From contig CAMBIR010000004.1 in assembly GCA_945867665.1 (NCBI GenBank), positions 1-64,000 of the forward strand: a DNA stretch of 64,000 nucleotides. Direction: 5' to 3'. Below are positions 1 to 8,448 of this stretch, piece after piece (the first letter of the stretch is position 1; every line of letters begins with the position of its first letter). The position numbers were made by a program, and so were the translations under genes. The DNA comes from an uncultured Bacillota bacterium. Lineage in GTDB: Bacteria > Bacillota_I > Bacilli_A > RF39 > UBA660. Under the pieces are notes generated by a model. It made no database searches and was not told the origin of the DNA. It worked only from the letters and a program-made list of their open reading frames with translations.

Positions 1-61
1 ATGTAATACCTAGTATATCATAAAATCAATGATTATTTTTAAGCGATTGCCATAAAAAATA

Positions 62-90
62 TAGACTTTTCAATTAATTTATGATATTAT
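62..90 (+). promoter_or_regulatory. Putative sigma-A promoter of the LRR gene
   Basis: TAGACT at 62-67 and TATTAT at 85-90 are separated by 17 bases. The -35 box matches poorly. The ribosome binding site AAGGAG at 124-129 precedes the start codon by 7 bases. The rest of bases 1-136 shows no gene. Confidence 0.45.
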
Positions 91-136
91 TTAAGAGAAT
101 AGGATAACTATTTGATTAGAAAAAAGGAGTACAAAA

Positions 137-2017
137 ATGAAAAAGAAAAGTCTAGTTTTTTATTTTATTGTTGTTATCATTTTAATTAATTTAAATAATG
201 GACAAGAGATAAAAAATAAAGTAGTAGTAGTAAAAAATCAAACACATTTTACCCAAGTGGATGATCAAATTAGTCATTTTAAAGATGCTAATTTAAAACA
301 ATGTGTTAAAGATGTTTTGGAAAAAGGATATGTAGATAGTGGACAATATACACAGAAAGAAATCAATTCTTATAAACAAAATGGTACAATTACTGGCGAT
401 ATTAAAGATAAACCAAATGTGACTCTTGCAGATATTGAAATGTTAAATTGTTCAGCAAAGAGGGCAACTAGTACTGGTATTACGGATTTAACAGGTTTAG
501 AAAAACTAACAGGTTTAAAAATTTTGGGATTATGGGAAGATGGAATTAGTTCAATTAACCTAAGTGCACAAACAAAACTAAAGGGATTATCTATAGGAGA
601 TAATAAAATTACCAGTATTGATTTATCAAAGAATACCGAATTAACTACTCTTCATATTAAAAATAATAAATTATCTGGTATCGACTTATCGAAAAATACA
701 AAATTAAAAGAGGTAAACATAAGTGGACAATCCATTGCAAGTGTTGATTTATCCAAAAATGTCGATTTAGAAAATTTAGATGCTTCAGGAAATGGTATTA
801 GTAGTATTGATGTATCAAATAATACAAAATTACAGGAGTTAAATCTTTATAATAACAACATATCAAACATTGATGTTTCAAAATTAACAGGATTAAAGGG
901 ATTATCATTGAGTAACAATCCAATTTCAAGTTTAAATTTGTTGAATAATAAAGAATTGAATCGTCTTCATTTAAATTATGGTAGTTTAACTGGAGTAGAT
1001 GTATCAAATAATACAAAATTAACGGAATTGCTATTGAATGGAAATTCAATTACCAGTATTGATTTATCAAAAAATACTGATTTAGAAACATTATCAGTTT
1101 CTGCAAATCAGTTAAAAGAATTAAATTTGCAAGGATTAGCAAAATTAAAAAAATTATATGCTTCATCGAATCAACTTCAATCGTTATCCCTTAATGATCA
1201 AACCAATCTTATTGAAATAAATGCAATTTTTAATAATTTTAATGGATATAACTTATCGAATAAAAGTAAAATTGAAACTATGACGGTAGAAAATGATTGG
1301 ATACAATCTTTAAATTTTTCTGAATATTCAAATTTGAAGAAATTATCTGTAAATTCTCATGGAATAATACCAATTTATGGAACAAGCGTAAGCTTAAATG
1401 AGGTAAGAAAGTACCTTCCATCTAATGTTACAATCAATAAAAATACGGTTTCTATTTCTGATTGGAAGAAAATTAGTTCTAGTGCAGCATGTCGGTACCT
1501 TATAAAATATTCATTTGATAACAATACATCTACTACCCCAACAGCAACAGATTATTGTAATGGGACAAGCAGTTATGATATTAATGATATTAATGGTAGT
1601 TTAGGCTCTACAACAACAATTACGTTATATTCTAATGATGTAAAAATTTCTTCAATTCAGGTTAATGCCACTGTAGATTATACTGCTTACTTTAGTTTGA
1701 GATATATGAACTTAACTAGTGATAAGTATAAAGTTGATGAGTCAAATTCAACAATTGATGTAGGTGGAGATGAGGATGGAACAATAAGAAATAATCTAAA
1801 AACTTCTTGGAATGGTGTAGTGTATAAAATTAATGGGGATGTATTAACATTATCTTATAATGATATTGATTTTAAAACATTTAAACTATTAAGAGTAACA
1901 AATCCCAAAACTGGTAGTATAACTTTGTATGTTGTAATAGGTATAGTCTTATTAGGAATTGTTGGTTCCTTAATTGGATATGCAAAAATTTTAAAGGAAA
2001 AACATAATAAAATTTAA
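137..2017 (+). CDS. Leucine-rich-repeat surface protein, membrane anchored
   Basis: The 626-residue protein has an N-terminal signal/anchor (residues 5-22) and a cysteine-containing region with about residues 45-115. A long run of leucine-rich repeats of about 21-23 residues follows (about 115-400). The repeats carry a recurring S-I-D-L-S-K-N-T-x-L core, resembling internalin-type and other bacterial LRR surface proteins. After a beta-rich region with many Ser/Thr residues there is one C-terminal membrane segment (about 597-615) and a basic tail, so the LRR domain should face outside. The repeats are mutually similar at DNA level, which favours unit gain or loss by recombination. Partner and ligand are unknown. 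A single-gene unit is suggested by the terminator just downstream. Confidence 0.8.
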   Translation: MKKKSLVFYFIVVIILINLNNGQEIKNKVVVVKNQTHFTQVDDQISHFKDANLKQCVKDVLEKGYVDSGQYTQKEINSYKQNGTITGDIKDKPNVTLADIEMLNCSAKRATSTGITDLTGLEKLTGLKILGLWEDGISSINLSAQTKLKGLSIGDNKITSIDLSKNTELTTLHIKNNKLSGIDLSKNTKLKEVNISGQSIASVDLSKNVDLENLDASGNGISSIDVSNNTKLQELNLYNNNISNIDVSKLTGLKGLSLSNNPISSLNLLNNKELNRLHLNYGSLTGVDVSNNTKLTELLLNGNSITSIDLSKNTDLETLSVSANQLKELNLQGLAKLKKLYASSNQLQSLSLNDQTNLIEINAIFNNFNGYNLSNKSKIETMTVENDWIQSLNFSEYSNLKKLSVNSHGIIPIYGTSVSLNEVRKYLPSNVTINKNTVSISDWKKISSSAACRYLIKYSFDNNTSTTPTATDYCNGTSSYDINDINGSLGSTTTITLYSNDVKISSIQVNATVDYTAYFSLRYMNLTSDKYKVDESNSTIDVGGDEDGTIRNNLKTSWNGVVYKINGDVLTLSYNDIDFKTFKLLRVTNPKTGSITLYVVIGIVLLGIVGSLIGYAKILKEKHNKI

Positions 2018-2019
2018 TG

Positions 2020-2049
2020 AGTTCATCAAAAAAGGATGAACTTTTTTTC
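2020..2049 (+). terminator. Intrinsic terminator after the LRR gene
   Basis: Inverted repeat GTTCATC / GATGAAC with an A-rich loop, followed by seven T's. Confidence 0.85.
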
Positions 2050-2066
2050 TAAACGTTAAATTTATA

Positions 2067-2142
2067 TGCTATACTTAGAACATAAAAGGATGAATTGCAA
2101 CTGATATTTTCCCTTTTGCAACCTTTTTTCGGTAGCGCAACC
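2067..2142 (+). promoter_or_regulatory. Extended -10 promoter and phased GCAAC repeats before the HTH gene
   Basis: TGC-TATACT at 2067-2075 is an extended -10 element; no good -35 box is seen. Just downstream GCAAC occurs at 2097-2101, 2118-2122 and 2137-2141, that is at 21 and 19 base spacing, within a locally C/G-rich stretch. Same-face spacing suggests an operator, possibly for the HTH protein encoded next. This is inference. Confidence 0.4.
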
Positions 2143-2184
2143 GCAGATTATTATGCTAAACTAGGCGGTAGAAGAGGTGAAAAA

Positions 2185-3573
2185 ATGAAATTTTATGAAA
2201 AATTAGTCATTTTAAGAAAGAAAAATAATTTAAGTCAAGAACAGCTCGCGGACAAGCTAGGAGTATCCCGTCAAGCCGTTTCTAAGTGGGAGTCAGCATC
2301 CTCCGTCCCCGATATGGAAAAAATGATGCAACTCTGTAAAATTCTAAACTGTACCCTAGAAGAATTAGTAGATGATGGAGTAGGAGGAAGAAATCCAGAA
2401 AAAACATCTGATGGAAAACTAAATTTTAAAGAATACTACCAAGAATTTTTAGATTTTATTACCAAAACTTTTAATATGTTTTGGAGTATGCGTTTAGTAG
2501 AGAAAGTAAAATGTATTTTAGAAATGCTTTTTATTACATTTATCCTATATTTAGCATGGCTTATCTGTGGAACAATTATCCAAAGAGTATTTGCCAACTT
2601 AATTTATTTATTTCCGGCCCAAGTAGTGAGGGTAATTAGAAACTTATCCTCATTTATCTATACCATCTGTGGTGTTACAGTAGGTTTTATCTTACTCATT
2701 CATATCTTTAAAATTAGATATTTAGATTATTTTATTACCATTGAAGATAATAACACAAATGAAAAAAGCATCGAAACACCAATCGAAGAAGAAAAAAACA
2801 AAGAAGAACATCAAAGAACATTCATGGAAAAACACAAAAATAAAATTATCATCCGCGATCCCAAACATACTACTTATCATTTCTTTGATTTTTTAGCAAG
2901 AATTGTTGTCTTGTTCTTAAAAGGATTTAGTTTAATGATATCAATTCCTTGCATGATAAGTTTTATTTTTATTACGTTTTTCGCGTTCTCTTGCTTATTC
3001 TATTTAAAATATACGATTCTTTATTTCGGCATCTTTTTAGTTATGATAGGGGCAATACTGATGAATTACTTACTCTTAAAGTTTATTTATAACTTTATCT
3101 TTGAACAGAAAAATAACTATAAAAGAATCTTTGTTCTCTTGATTCTAAGCCTTCTTCTAGTAGGAATAGGTGCTAGTGTTAGTTTTATGACATATACTTC
3201 TTTTGAATTAACTTCTTCCTATTTAGAAAAAGACTTAATGAAAACAACAGAAGAAATCCCTTTAGCGAATGATATCAATTTACCTTTCCTAAGAAATCAA
3301 GTAGTGGAGTATAAAATAGATAATACCAAAGAAAAGGTTGAAATCGAAATCAATCATCCTAGGGAATATGAAGTTTATTTATATCAATCAGGTGATACAA
3401 GTAACACGTATTTTCTAGATTATTACACAAAAGATACTATCGGTGAATTACAAAAGATGAATGAATTATTCAAAAATCATAAAAGAATAGACTTAAGACA
3501 TAATTATCAGTTTAAAATAAAAGTTACCGCCAAAGAAGATGTCATTTTAAAATTAAAAAATTTATATGATTAA
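2185..3573 (+). CDS. Membrane-bound XRE-family transcriptional regulator
   Basis: The frame is open upstream to a TTG at 2095, but the ATG at 2185 has the ribosome binding site AGAGGTGA and starts directly on a classic Cro/CI helix-turn-helix (residues 1-65; the recognition region includes S-R-Q-A-V-S-K-W). Behind the HTH lie about six hydrophobic segments (roughly 115-190, 235-320 and 330-350) and a C-terminal soluble region (about 355-462) that should lie outside the membrane. The layout is a one-component sensor: DNA-binding head, membrane body, external tail. It lies 58 bases before two ABC transporter genes and probably controls them, by analogy with regulators of peptide-antibiotic transporters. 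The ligand is unknown. Confidence 0.8.
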   Translation: MKFYEKLVILRKKNNLSQEQLADKLGVSRQAVSKWESASSVPDMEKMMQLCKILNCTLEELVDDGVGGRNPEKTSDGKLNFKEYYQEFLDFITKTFNMFWSMRLVEKVKCILEMLFITFILYLAWLICGTIIQRVFANLIYLFPAQVVRVIRNLSSFIYTICGVTVGFILLIHIFKIRYLDYFITIEDNNTNEKSIETPIEEEKNKEEHQRTFMEKHKNKIIIRDPKHTTYHFFDFLARIVVLFLKGFSLMISIPCMISFIFITFFAFSCLFYLKYTILYFGIFLVMIGAILMNYLLLKFIYNFIFEQKNNYKRIFVLLILSLLLVGIGASVSFMTYTSFELTSSYLEKDLMKTTEEIPLANDINLPFLRNQVVEYKIDNTKEKVEIEINHPREYEVYLYQSGDTSNTYFLDYYTKDTIGELQKMNELFKNHKRIDLRHNYQFKIKVTAKEDVILKLKNLYD

Positions 3574-3631
3574 AATACTAAAAAAATGAGTAAATTCGAT
3601 ATCAGTATTTTAAATAAAAAAGGAGAAAACT

Positions 3632-5851
3632 ATGATAACCTTAAAAAATGTATCAAAATATTATTACAGTAAAGGCATTATTGCCAGTGGTTTTACCAAA
3701 ATTAATCTAACCCTAAATTTAGGAGAATTTGTAGCAATTACTGGAGAGTCAGGAAGTGGAAAAAGTACCCTTCTAAATGTCATCAGTGGCCTAGATTCCT
3801 ATGAAGAAGGAGAGATGTATATTGATGGAAAAGAAACAAGCCATTATACCGAAAATGACTTTGAAAATTATCGCCGCAAATACATCAGCAATATCTTCCA
3901 AAATTTTAATCTAGTCAATAGTTACACCGTTTATCAAAATATTGAACTAGTGATGTTAATCAACGGGAAAACAAGAAGAGAAGTCAAAGCAAAAGTCTTA
4001 GAATTAATTAAGAAAGTTGGCCTTACCAAATATAAAAATACCAAAGTATCAAAATTATCTGGTGGACAAAAACAAAGAGTAGCCATTGCTAGAGCCTTAG
4101 CCAAAGAAACCCCTATCTTAATCGCAGATGAGCCAACCGGTAACCTAGACTCTACCTCTGCTAAAGAAATTATCAAATTACTGCATGATATTTCTAAAGA
4201 TAAACTAGTCATTATTGTAACACATAACTATGACCAAGTAGAAAAGTATGTAACAAGAAAAATTAAAATGCATGATGGAAAAATTTTAGAAGATAAAGTC
4301 CTAAAAGATACAAAGAAAGTAACTTATCACGAAGAAAAGAAACAAAACTACTTAAAAGTCTTTGAAAAATTCAGATTAGCTCTTCGCAATACGTTTAATA
4401 TTTTCCCTAAATTTATTTTAGTCTTAATAGTCTACCTTTTTGTGGTATCAGCTGTCATGATGGAATATTCTTTCTTTAAAAAGCAACTTTTCATCAATGA
4501 AACTTCTGGATATAATAATTTCTTTCAAAATAAAGAACTAACTAGAATTGTAATCAAGAAGGAAAATAAAGAAGCATTTACTGAAGAAGATTATAAACAA
4601 ATCAAAAATATTCCCCATATAAAAAAGATTGTTCCTTATGACTATCTTCTAGATAACGTTGTCTATCTTCATGATGAAAATTTCTTCTACTACCAAGGAA
4701 CAATTAATGATATTAGCACATTAAACAAGAAAAAAATAACGTATGGGACACTTCCTACAAAAAGTGATGAAATTCTAATCTTAGGAAGCCCAAATGACTA
4801 CGCTCTAAATAGTTTAGGAAAAGAAATTATTGGAAAAAAAGTCAGTATCGAAATGGGCAATTCTAGTGATATGAAAAAAACTTATACCATAACGGGACTT
4901 ATTTATGATGAAGAATTAAAGTATAATGAAAATGGTTATATTTATGGTACCCAAGAGTTAGTAAATGATTTAAAATTCGTAATGAATACGTCTATTAGTC
5001 AATTAAAAGTTTTATTCCAAGAAGAATACCATGATTCTAATTCTTATGATATTCATTATAAAATTATTCCAAACGATAAAGTAAAAAGTGGTACATGCCT
5101 AATTTCTAGTGATTTTAATATGACTTGTAAAAATGAAACTTGTAAAAATTATCCCTTAAAAATAGAGGTAAATAATTTATACTATCAAGATAATTTAGAG
5201 TTAAAAGTAGAAAATACTTATGATAAAAAGAATATAAAAACGCTTCTTGACGATTATGACTATGATACTTATAATGGAGCTATCTTTATTAATCAAAGTG
5301 ATTATCAGCGAGTTTTTAATAAAGGAAATTATCAAAGCAGTATCTTTGTTGATGAAGTAAAGAACTTAGATACAGTAAATGATACCCTACAAAAAGGAAA
5401 TTTAAAGACGCTAAAAATTAAAGATACTCTAGTAACATCTGGAATTGTAGAAGCCCTAAAAATAGTAAGAGCGATTGTAACGGCTATTTTATTTATTACC
5501 TTGTTCTTTATTGCCTACTTCGTTGTACGAATTATTTTAAAATCAAGAAATACTTATTTTGGTACTATCCGTATTTTAGGAACCCGTTGTAAAGACTGTA
5601 AAAACTTATTAGAAATAGAATTATTTACCACCTCAAACATCGCTTACTTTACCTTTATTCTGCTCTTAATCTTAAATAAAAATCATATCTTAAATCTATC
5701 CATCTTATCCAATGTCATAAATTACTTAAAATTATCTGATTATATCCTATTATATTTAGCGTGCAGTCTAATGTCTTACCTAATTAGCCTTAGATTCTCA
5801 AGAAAAATATTTAAAAATAGTGCCATGAAAACCATGAGGGAGGAAGTGTAG
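3632..5851 (+). CDS. ABC transporter ATPase-permease fusion (MacB/BceAB-like), first subunit
   Basis: The 739-residue protein has an N-terminal MacB/LolD-type nucleotide-binding domain: Walker A G-E-S-G-S-G-K-S-T at about 39-47, signature L-S-G-G-Q near 143, Walker B and D-loop A-D-E-P-T-G-N-L-D near 165, and the H-loop T-H-N near 197. One membrane helix (about 260-282) follows, then a large external region, then three more helices near the C terminus. This is the FtsX/MacB permease topology fused to the ATPase. The start has ribosome binding site AAAGGAG. The next gene starts 2 bases after its stop and encodes a second fusion, so the working unit is probably a heterodimer. The family extrudes or resists peptides and toxic amphiphiles; the substrate here is unknown. 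Confidence 0.85.
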   Translation: MITLKNVSKYYYSKGIIASGFTKINLTLNLGEFVAITGESGSGKSTLLNVISGLDSYEEGEMYIDGKETSHYTENDFENYRRKYISNIFQNFNLVNSYTVYQNIELVMLINGKTRREVKAKVLELIKKVGLTKYKNTKVSKLSGGQKQRVAIARALAKETPILIADEPTGNLDSTSAKEIIKLLHDISKDKLVIIVTHNYDQVEKYVTRKIKMHDGKILEDKVLKDTKKVTYHEEKKQNYLKVFEKFRLALRNTFNIFPKFILVLIVYLFVVSAVMMEYSFFKKQLFINETSGYNNFFQNKELTRIVIKKENKEAFTEEDYKQIKNIPHIKKIVPYDYLLDNVVYLHDENFFYYQGTINDISTLNKKKITYGTLPTKSDEILILGSPNDYALNSLGKEIIGKKVSIEMGNSSDMKKTYTITGLIYDEELKYNENGYIYGTQELVNDLKFVMNTSISQLKVLFQEEYHDSNSYDIHYKIIPNDKVKSGTCLISSDFNMTCKNETCKNYPLKIEVNNLYYQDNLELKVENTYDKKNIKTLLDDYDYDTYNGAIFINQSDYQRVFNKGNYQSSIFVDEVKNLDTVNDTLQKGNLKTLKIKDTLVTSGIVEALKIVRAIVTAILFITLFFIAYFVVRIILKSRNTYFGTIRILGTRCKDCKNLLEIELFTTSNIAYFTFILLLILNKNHILNLSILSNVINYLKLSDYILLYLACSLMSYLISLRFSRKIFKNSAMKTMREEV

Positions 5852-5853
5852 AA

Positions 5854-8283
5854 ATGTTAAAATTAATCAAAGTAAATAAATATTTTCATAAAAGAAAAAA
5901 GAATCAAATTCACGTCATTGATAATACTTCCCTTGAATTAGGAAATACTGGCTTAGTTGCCTTATTAGGAGACTCTGGCTGTGGAAAGACTACACTTTTA
6001 AATGCCATAGGTGGATTGGATAAAATTAAAAGTGGATCTATCTATATTGACGAGGAAAAGATAAGTTCAAGATGGATTCATAAAGTAGATAGAATTAGAA
6101 ACTTACATATTGGTTATATCTTCCAAGATTATAAATTAATTGATTATCTATCCGTGTATGATAATGTGGCGATTGTCTTAAAAATGTTGGGCATCAAAAA
6201 TAAACAAGAGATAAAAGAAAGAGTAGAGTATGTCCTAGAATGTGTTGGTATGTTAAGATACCAAAGAAGACCTGCAGGCATGTTATCTGGAGGAGAAAGA
6301 CAACGTGTTGGCATAGCAAGAGCCATCGTTAAAAATCCAAGTATCATTTTAGCAGACGAACCAACCGGCAACCTAGACAGTAAAAATACTTTAGAAATCA
6401 TGAAAATTATTAAAGCCATCTCGAAGAACCGTCTCGTCATTTTAGTAACCCACGAACAAAATTTAGCTTCCTTTTATGCCGACCGTATCATAAGAGTCTC
6501 CGACGGAAAAGTAATCTCAGATGAAGAAAACACCTCTGACCATGACCTAGACTATGAATTAGATAACTGCTTTTATTTAAAAGATTTTAAACATCAAAAT
6601 ACTTATCAAGAAAATAATACCAGTATTTCTCTTTATCAAAATGAACAAGAACCAATCTCCTTACAAATGGTAGTAAAAAATGGAAACATCTATATCAAAA
6701 GCAATACCAATATAAAAGTAGAAGTGGTTGATGAAACAAGAGATATTGAATTTATCGATAAACATTATCAAAAAATAGCCAAAAATAAATTAGAAGAATA
6801 TCAATTTGATTTCTCTAAATTAGAAGGCTCTACCAAGAAAAAAAGATATGCTTCCATTATAAATCCTATCTCTTCAATAAAGAATGGGTTCTTAAAAGTA
6901 TTAGATTATCCTATCTTAAAGAAAATTCTTTTATTAGGTTTCTTCTTAGTCGGAATGTTTATTATGTATTCAACAAGTAGTATAGCCGCAACCTTAAAGT
7001 TACATAAAGAAGACTTTATTATAATGGATGATCATTATTTAATTATCGAAAAGAATAAATTTAGTGAAGAAGAATATTTAGAATATCAAACCCTAGAAGG
7101 CGTAGATGATTTAATTCCAGGAAATTCTCTCGTTAGTTTCCAATTTCCTTTTAATGATTATTATCAAGTATATGATTCAGGAAATGCTTCCTTATCTGGC
7201 TCTTTAGTAAATTTAAATAAAATTAGTAAAGAAGATTTAATCATGGGAACAATGCCAAAAAATAATCATGAAATCGTTATCGATGCCCTTGTCGCCAAAA
7301 GAATGATGATTGATTCAGATAATTATCAAATGGCTGGAATTACCGAAACGAAAGACTTCTTAAATCGAAAAGTAACGCTTCCTAATTTAGGCGAATTTAA
7401 AATTACAGGAATTACCAACCAAACAAAACCAAATATCTATGCGAATGAATCAATCCTTTTACCAATCGTTTTAAATAACACGGAAAATATTAAAGATAGT
7501 TTGGGTGAATCAAATACACAAAGCTTAGTAGCCTATTCCCTATATCAAAATAAAATCACCATCAAAAAAGGAAGAGCCCCTCAAAATGATAATGAAATTA
7601 TTGTAAATATCCAAAATGAAGAAAATATGCCTTTAAATAAAGAAATAAAAATATCAGATAAAGAAAAAAGAGTAGTCGTAGGCTATTACACCAGTGCTGA
7701 TGCTTATCAATATTATTTCACAACTGATAATGCTATTCTAAAAAAATACTTAACCAAAACCAAATACCTAGCCATATATCCATCTAATGAAGAAAAAGTA
7801 TTAAGTACTTTAAAAGAAAAGAAACTAAACGTTTATAATAGTTATCAAAAAAGTTTAGAAGAGTATCAAAATCAAAAAAGGGAATCGAACAAAACAACCC
7901 TAATTGTATCAGGCGTAATGCTATTAATCTCATTCATAGAAATTTTCTTAATGATTCGCTCATCCTTCTTATCTAGAGTAAAAGAAGTAGGAATTTATCG
8001 CGCAATCGGTGTAAAGAGAAGAGATATTTATCAAATGTTTTCTGGAGAAATTATTGCCATTACTTCTCTAGCAGGTCTTCCAGGACTATTATTAATGGCC
8101 TATATTCTTTATGTATTATCAGGAATTAATTATTTATCTAGAATGATTTTAGTAAATCCTCTTATCGTAATACTAGCAATTGTCTTAACTTATTTTTTAA
8201 ATTTAATCATTGGCCTATCCCCAATCTATAATACCATTAGAAAAAGACCAGCAGAGATATTAAGTCGCTACGACATCGACTAA
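5854..8283 (+). CDS. ABC transporter ATPase-permease fusion (MacB/BceAB-like), second subunit
   Basis: The 809-residue protein has the same plan as the preceding one: ATPase domain with Walker A G-D-S-G-C-G-K-T-T (about 37-45), signature L-S-G-G-E near 145, A-D-E-P-T-G-N-L-D near 167 and T-H-E near 199. A linker leads to a first membrane helix near 350-373, a large external domain, and three C-terminal helices with the FtsX-type segment V-K-E-V-G-I-Y-R-A-I-G before the second helix. The ribosome binding site GAGGAAGTG lies in the end of the upstream gene, so the two are translationally linked. Both carry intact ATPase motifs, so both sites may hydrolyse ATP. Probably exports or senses a peptide-like compound. 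Confidence 0.85.
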   Translation: MLKLIKVNKYFHKRKKNQIHVIDNTSLELGNTGLVALLGDSGCGKTTLLNAIGGLDKIKSGSIYIDEEKISSRWIHKVDRIRNLHIGYIFQDYKLIDYLSVYDNVAIVLKMLGIKNKQEIKERVEYVLECVGMLRYQRRPAGMLSGGERQRVGIARAIVKNPSIILADEPTGNLDSKNTLEIMKIIKAISKNRLVILVTHEQNLASFYADRIIRVSDGKVISDEENTSDHDLDYELDNCFYLKDFKHQNTYQENNTSISLYQNEQEPISLQMVVKNGNIYIKSNTNIKVEVVDETRDIEFIDKHYQKIAKNKLEEYQFDFSKLEGSTKKKRYASIINPISSIKNGFLKVLDYPILKKILLLGFFLVGMFIMYSTSSIAATLKLHKEDFIIMDDHYLIIEKNKFSEEEYLEYQTLEGVDDLIPGNSLVSFQFPFNDYYQVYDSGNASLSGSLVNLNKISKEDLIMGTMPKNNHEIVIDALVAKRMMIDSDNYQMAGITETKDFLNRKVTLPNLGEFKITGITNQTKPNIYANESILLPIVLNNTENIKDSLGESNTQSLVAYSLYQNKITIKKGRAPQNDNEIIVNIQNEENMPLNKEIKISDKEKRVVVGYYTSADAYQYYFTTDNAILKKYLTKTKYLAIYPSNEEKVLSTLKEKKLNVYNSYQKSLEEYQNQKRESNKTTLIVSGVMLLISFIEIFLMIRSSFLSRVKEVGIYRAIGVKRRDIYQMFSGEIIAITSLAGLPGLLLMAYILYVLSGINYLSRMILVNPLIVILAIVLTYFLNLIIGLSPIYNTIRKRPAEILSRYDID

Positions 8284-8300
8284 TCTCTGTTTCTTTTTTA
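8252..8300 (+). terminator. Terminator overlapping the end of the ABC operon
   Basis: CAGAGAT at 8252-8258 pairs with ATCTCTG at 8283-8289, followed by TTTCTTTTTT. The 5' arm lies in the last codons of the transporter gene. Confidence 0.7.
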
Positions 8301-8378
8301 TATTTAAGAAATCTCTTTTCAAAGGATTAAAAATTTGGTAAAATAAACTTAAGTAAAATAGAAGAGAAGGTCGATAAA

Positions 8379-8435
8379 ATGTGTTACTTAAAAGTTAATT
8401 CGGGGGGGGGCAAGAAAATCCTATCCCATAAATAA
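8379..8435 (+). CDS. Out-of-frame 5' end of the surface-protein gene (18 codons as read)
   Basis: ATG at 8379 has a good ribosome binding site (GAGAAGG at 8364-8370, 8 bases away). As sequenced it is read through the run of nine G's and stops at 8433-8435 after 18 codons. If the run had eight or eleven G's this start would continue into the long frame at 8410 and give basic residues K-K before the hydrophobic signal core. It is therefore best read as the true 5' end of the next gene in the OFF phase, or as a homopolymer sequencing error, not as an independent peptide. Confidence 0.6.
   Translation: MCYLKVNSGGGKKILSHK
8402..8410 (+). repeat. Poly-G tract (9 G), candidate phase-variation switch
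   Basis: Nine consecutive G's in a very AT-rich neighbourhood, located within the first codons of a surface-protein gene. One base fewer or two more joins the start at 8379 to the long frame. Homopolymer G/C tracts in this position are a known slipped-strand switch of surface genes in other bacteria. Confidence 0.7.
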
Positions 8436-8448
8436 AAAGATTCTTTTT

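Noticed and set aside
137-1500. CRISPR-like array from the periodic repeats
   Set aside because: The periodicity comes from in-frame leucine-rich-repeat codons; there are no constant repeats with unique spacers.
2095-2184. N-terminal extension of the HTH regulator from TTG 2095
   Set aside because: No ribosome binding site at 2095; ATG 2185 has AGAGGTGA and begins exactly on the HTH fold. The open stretch is better explained as an operator region.
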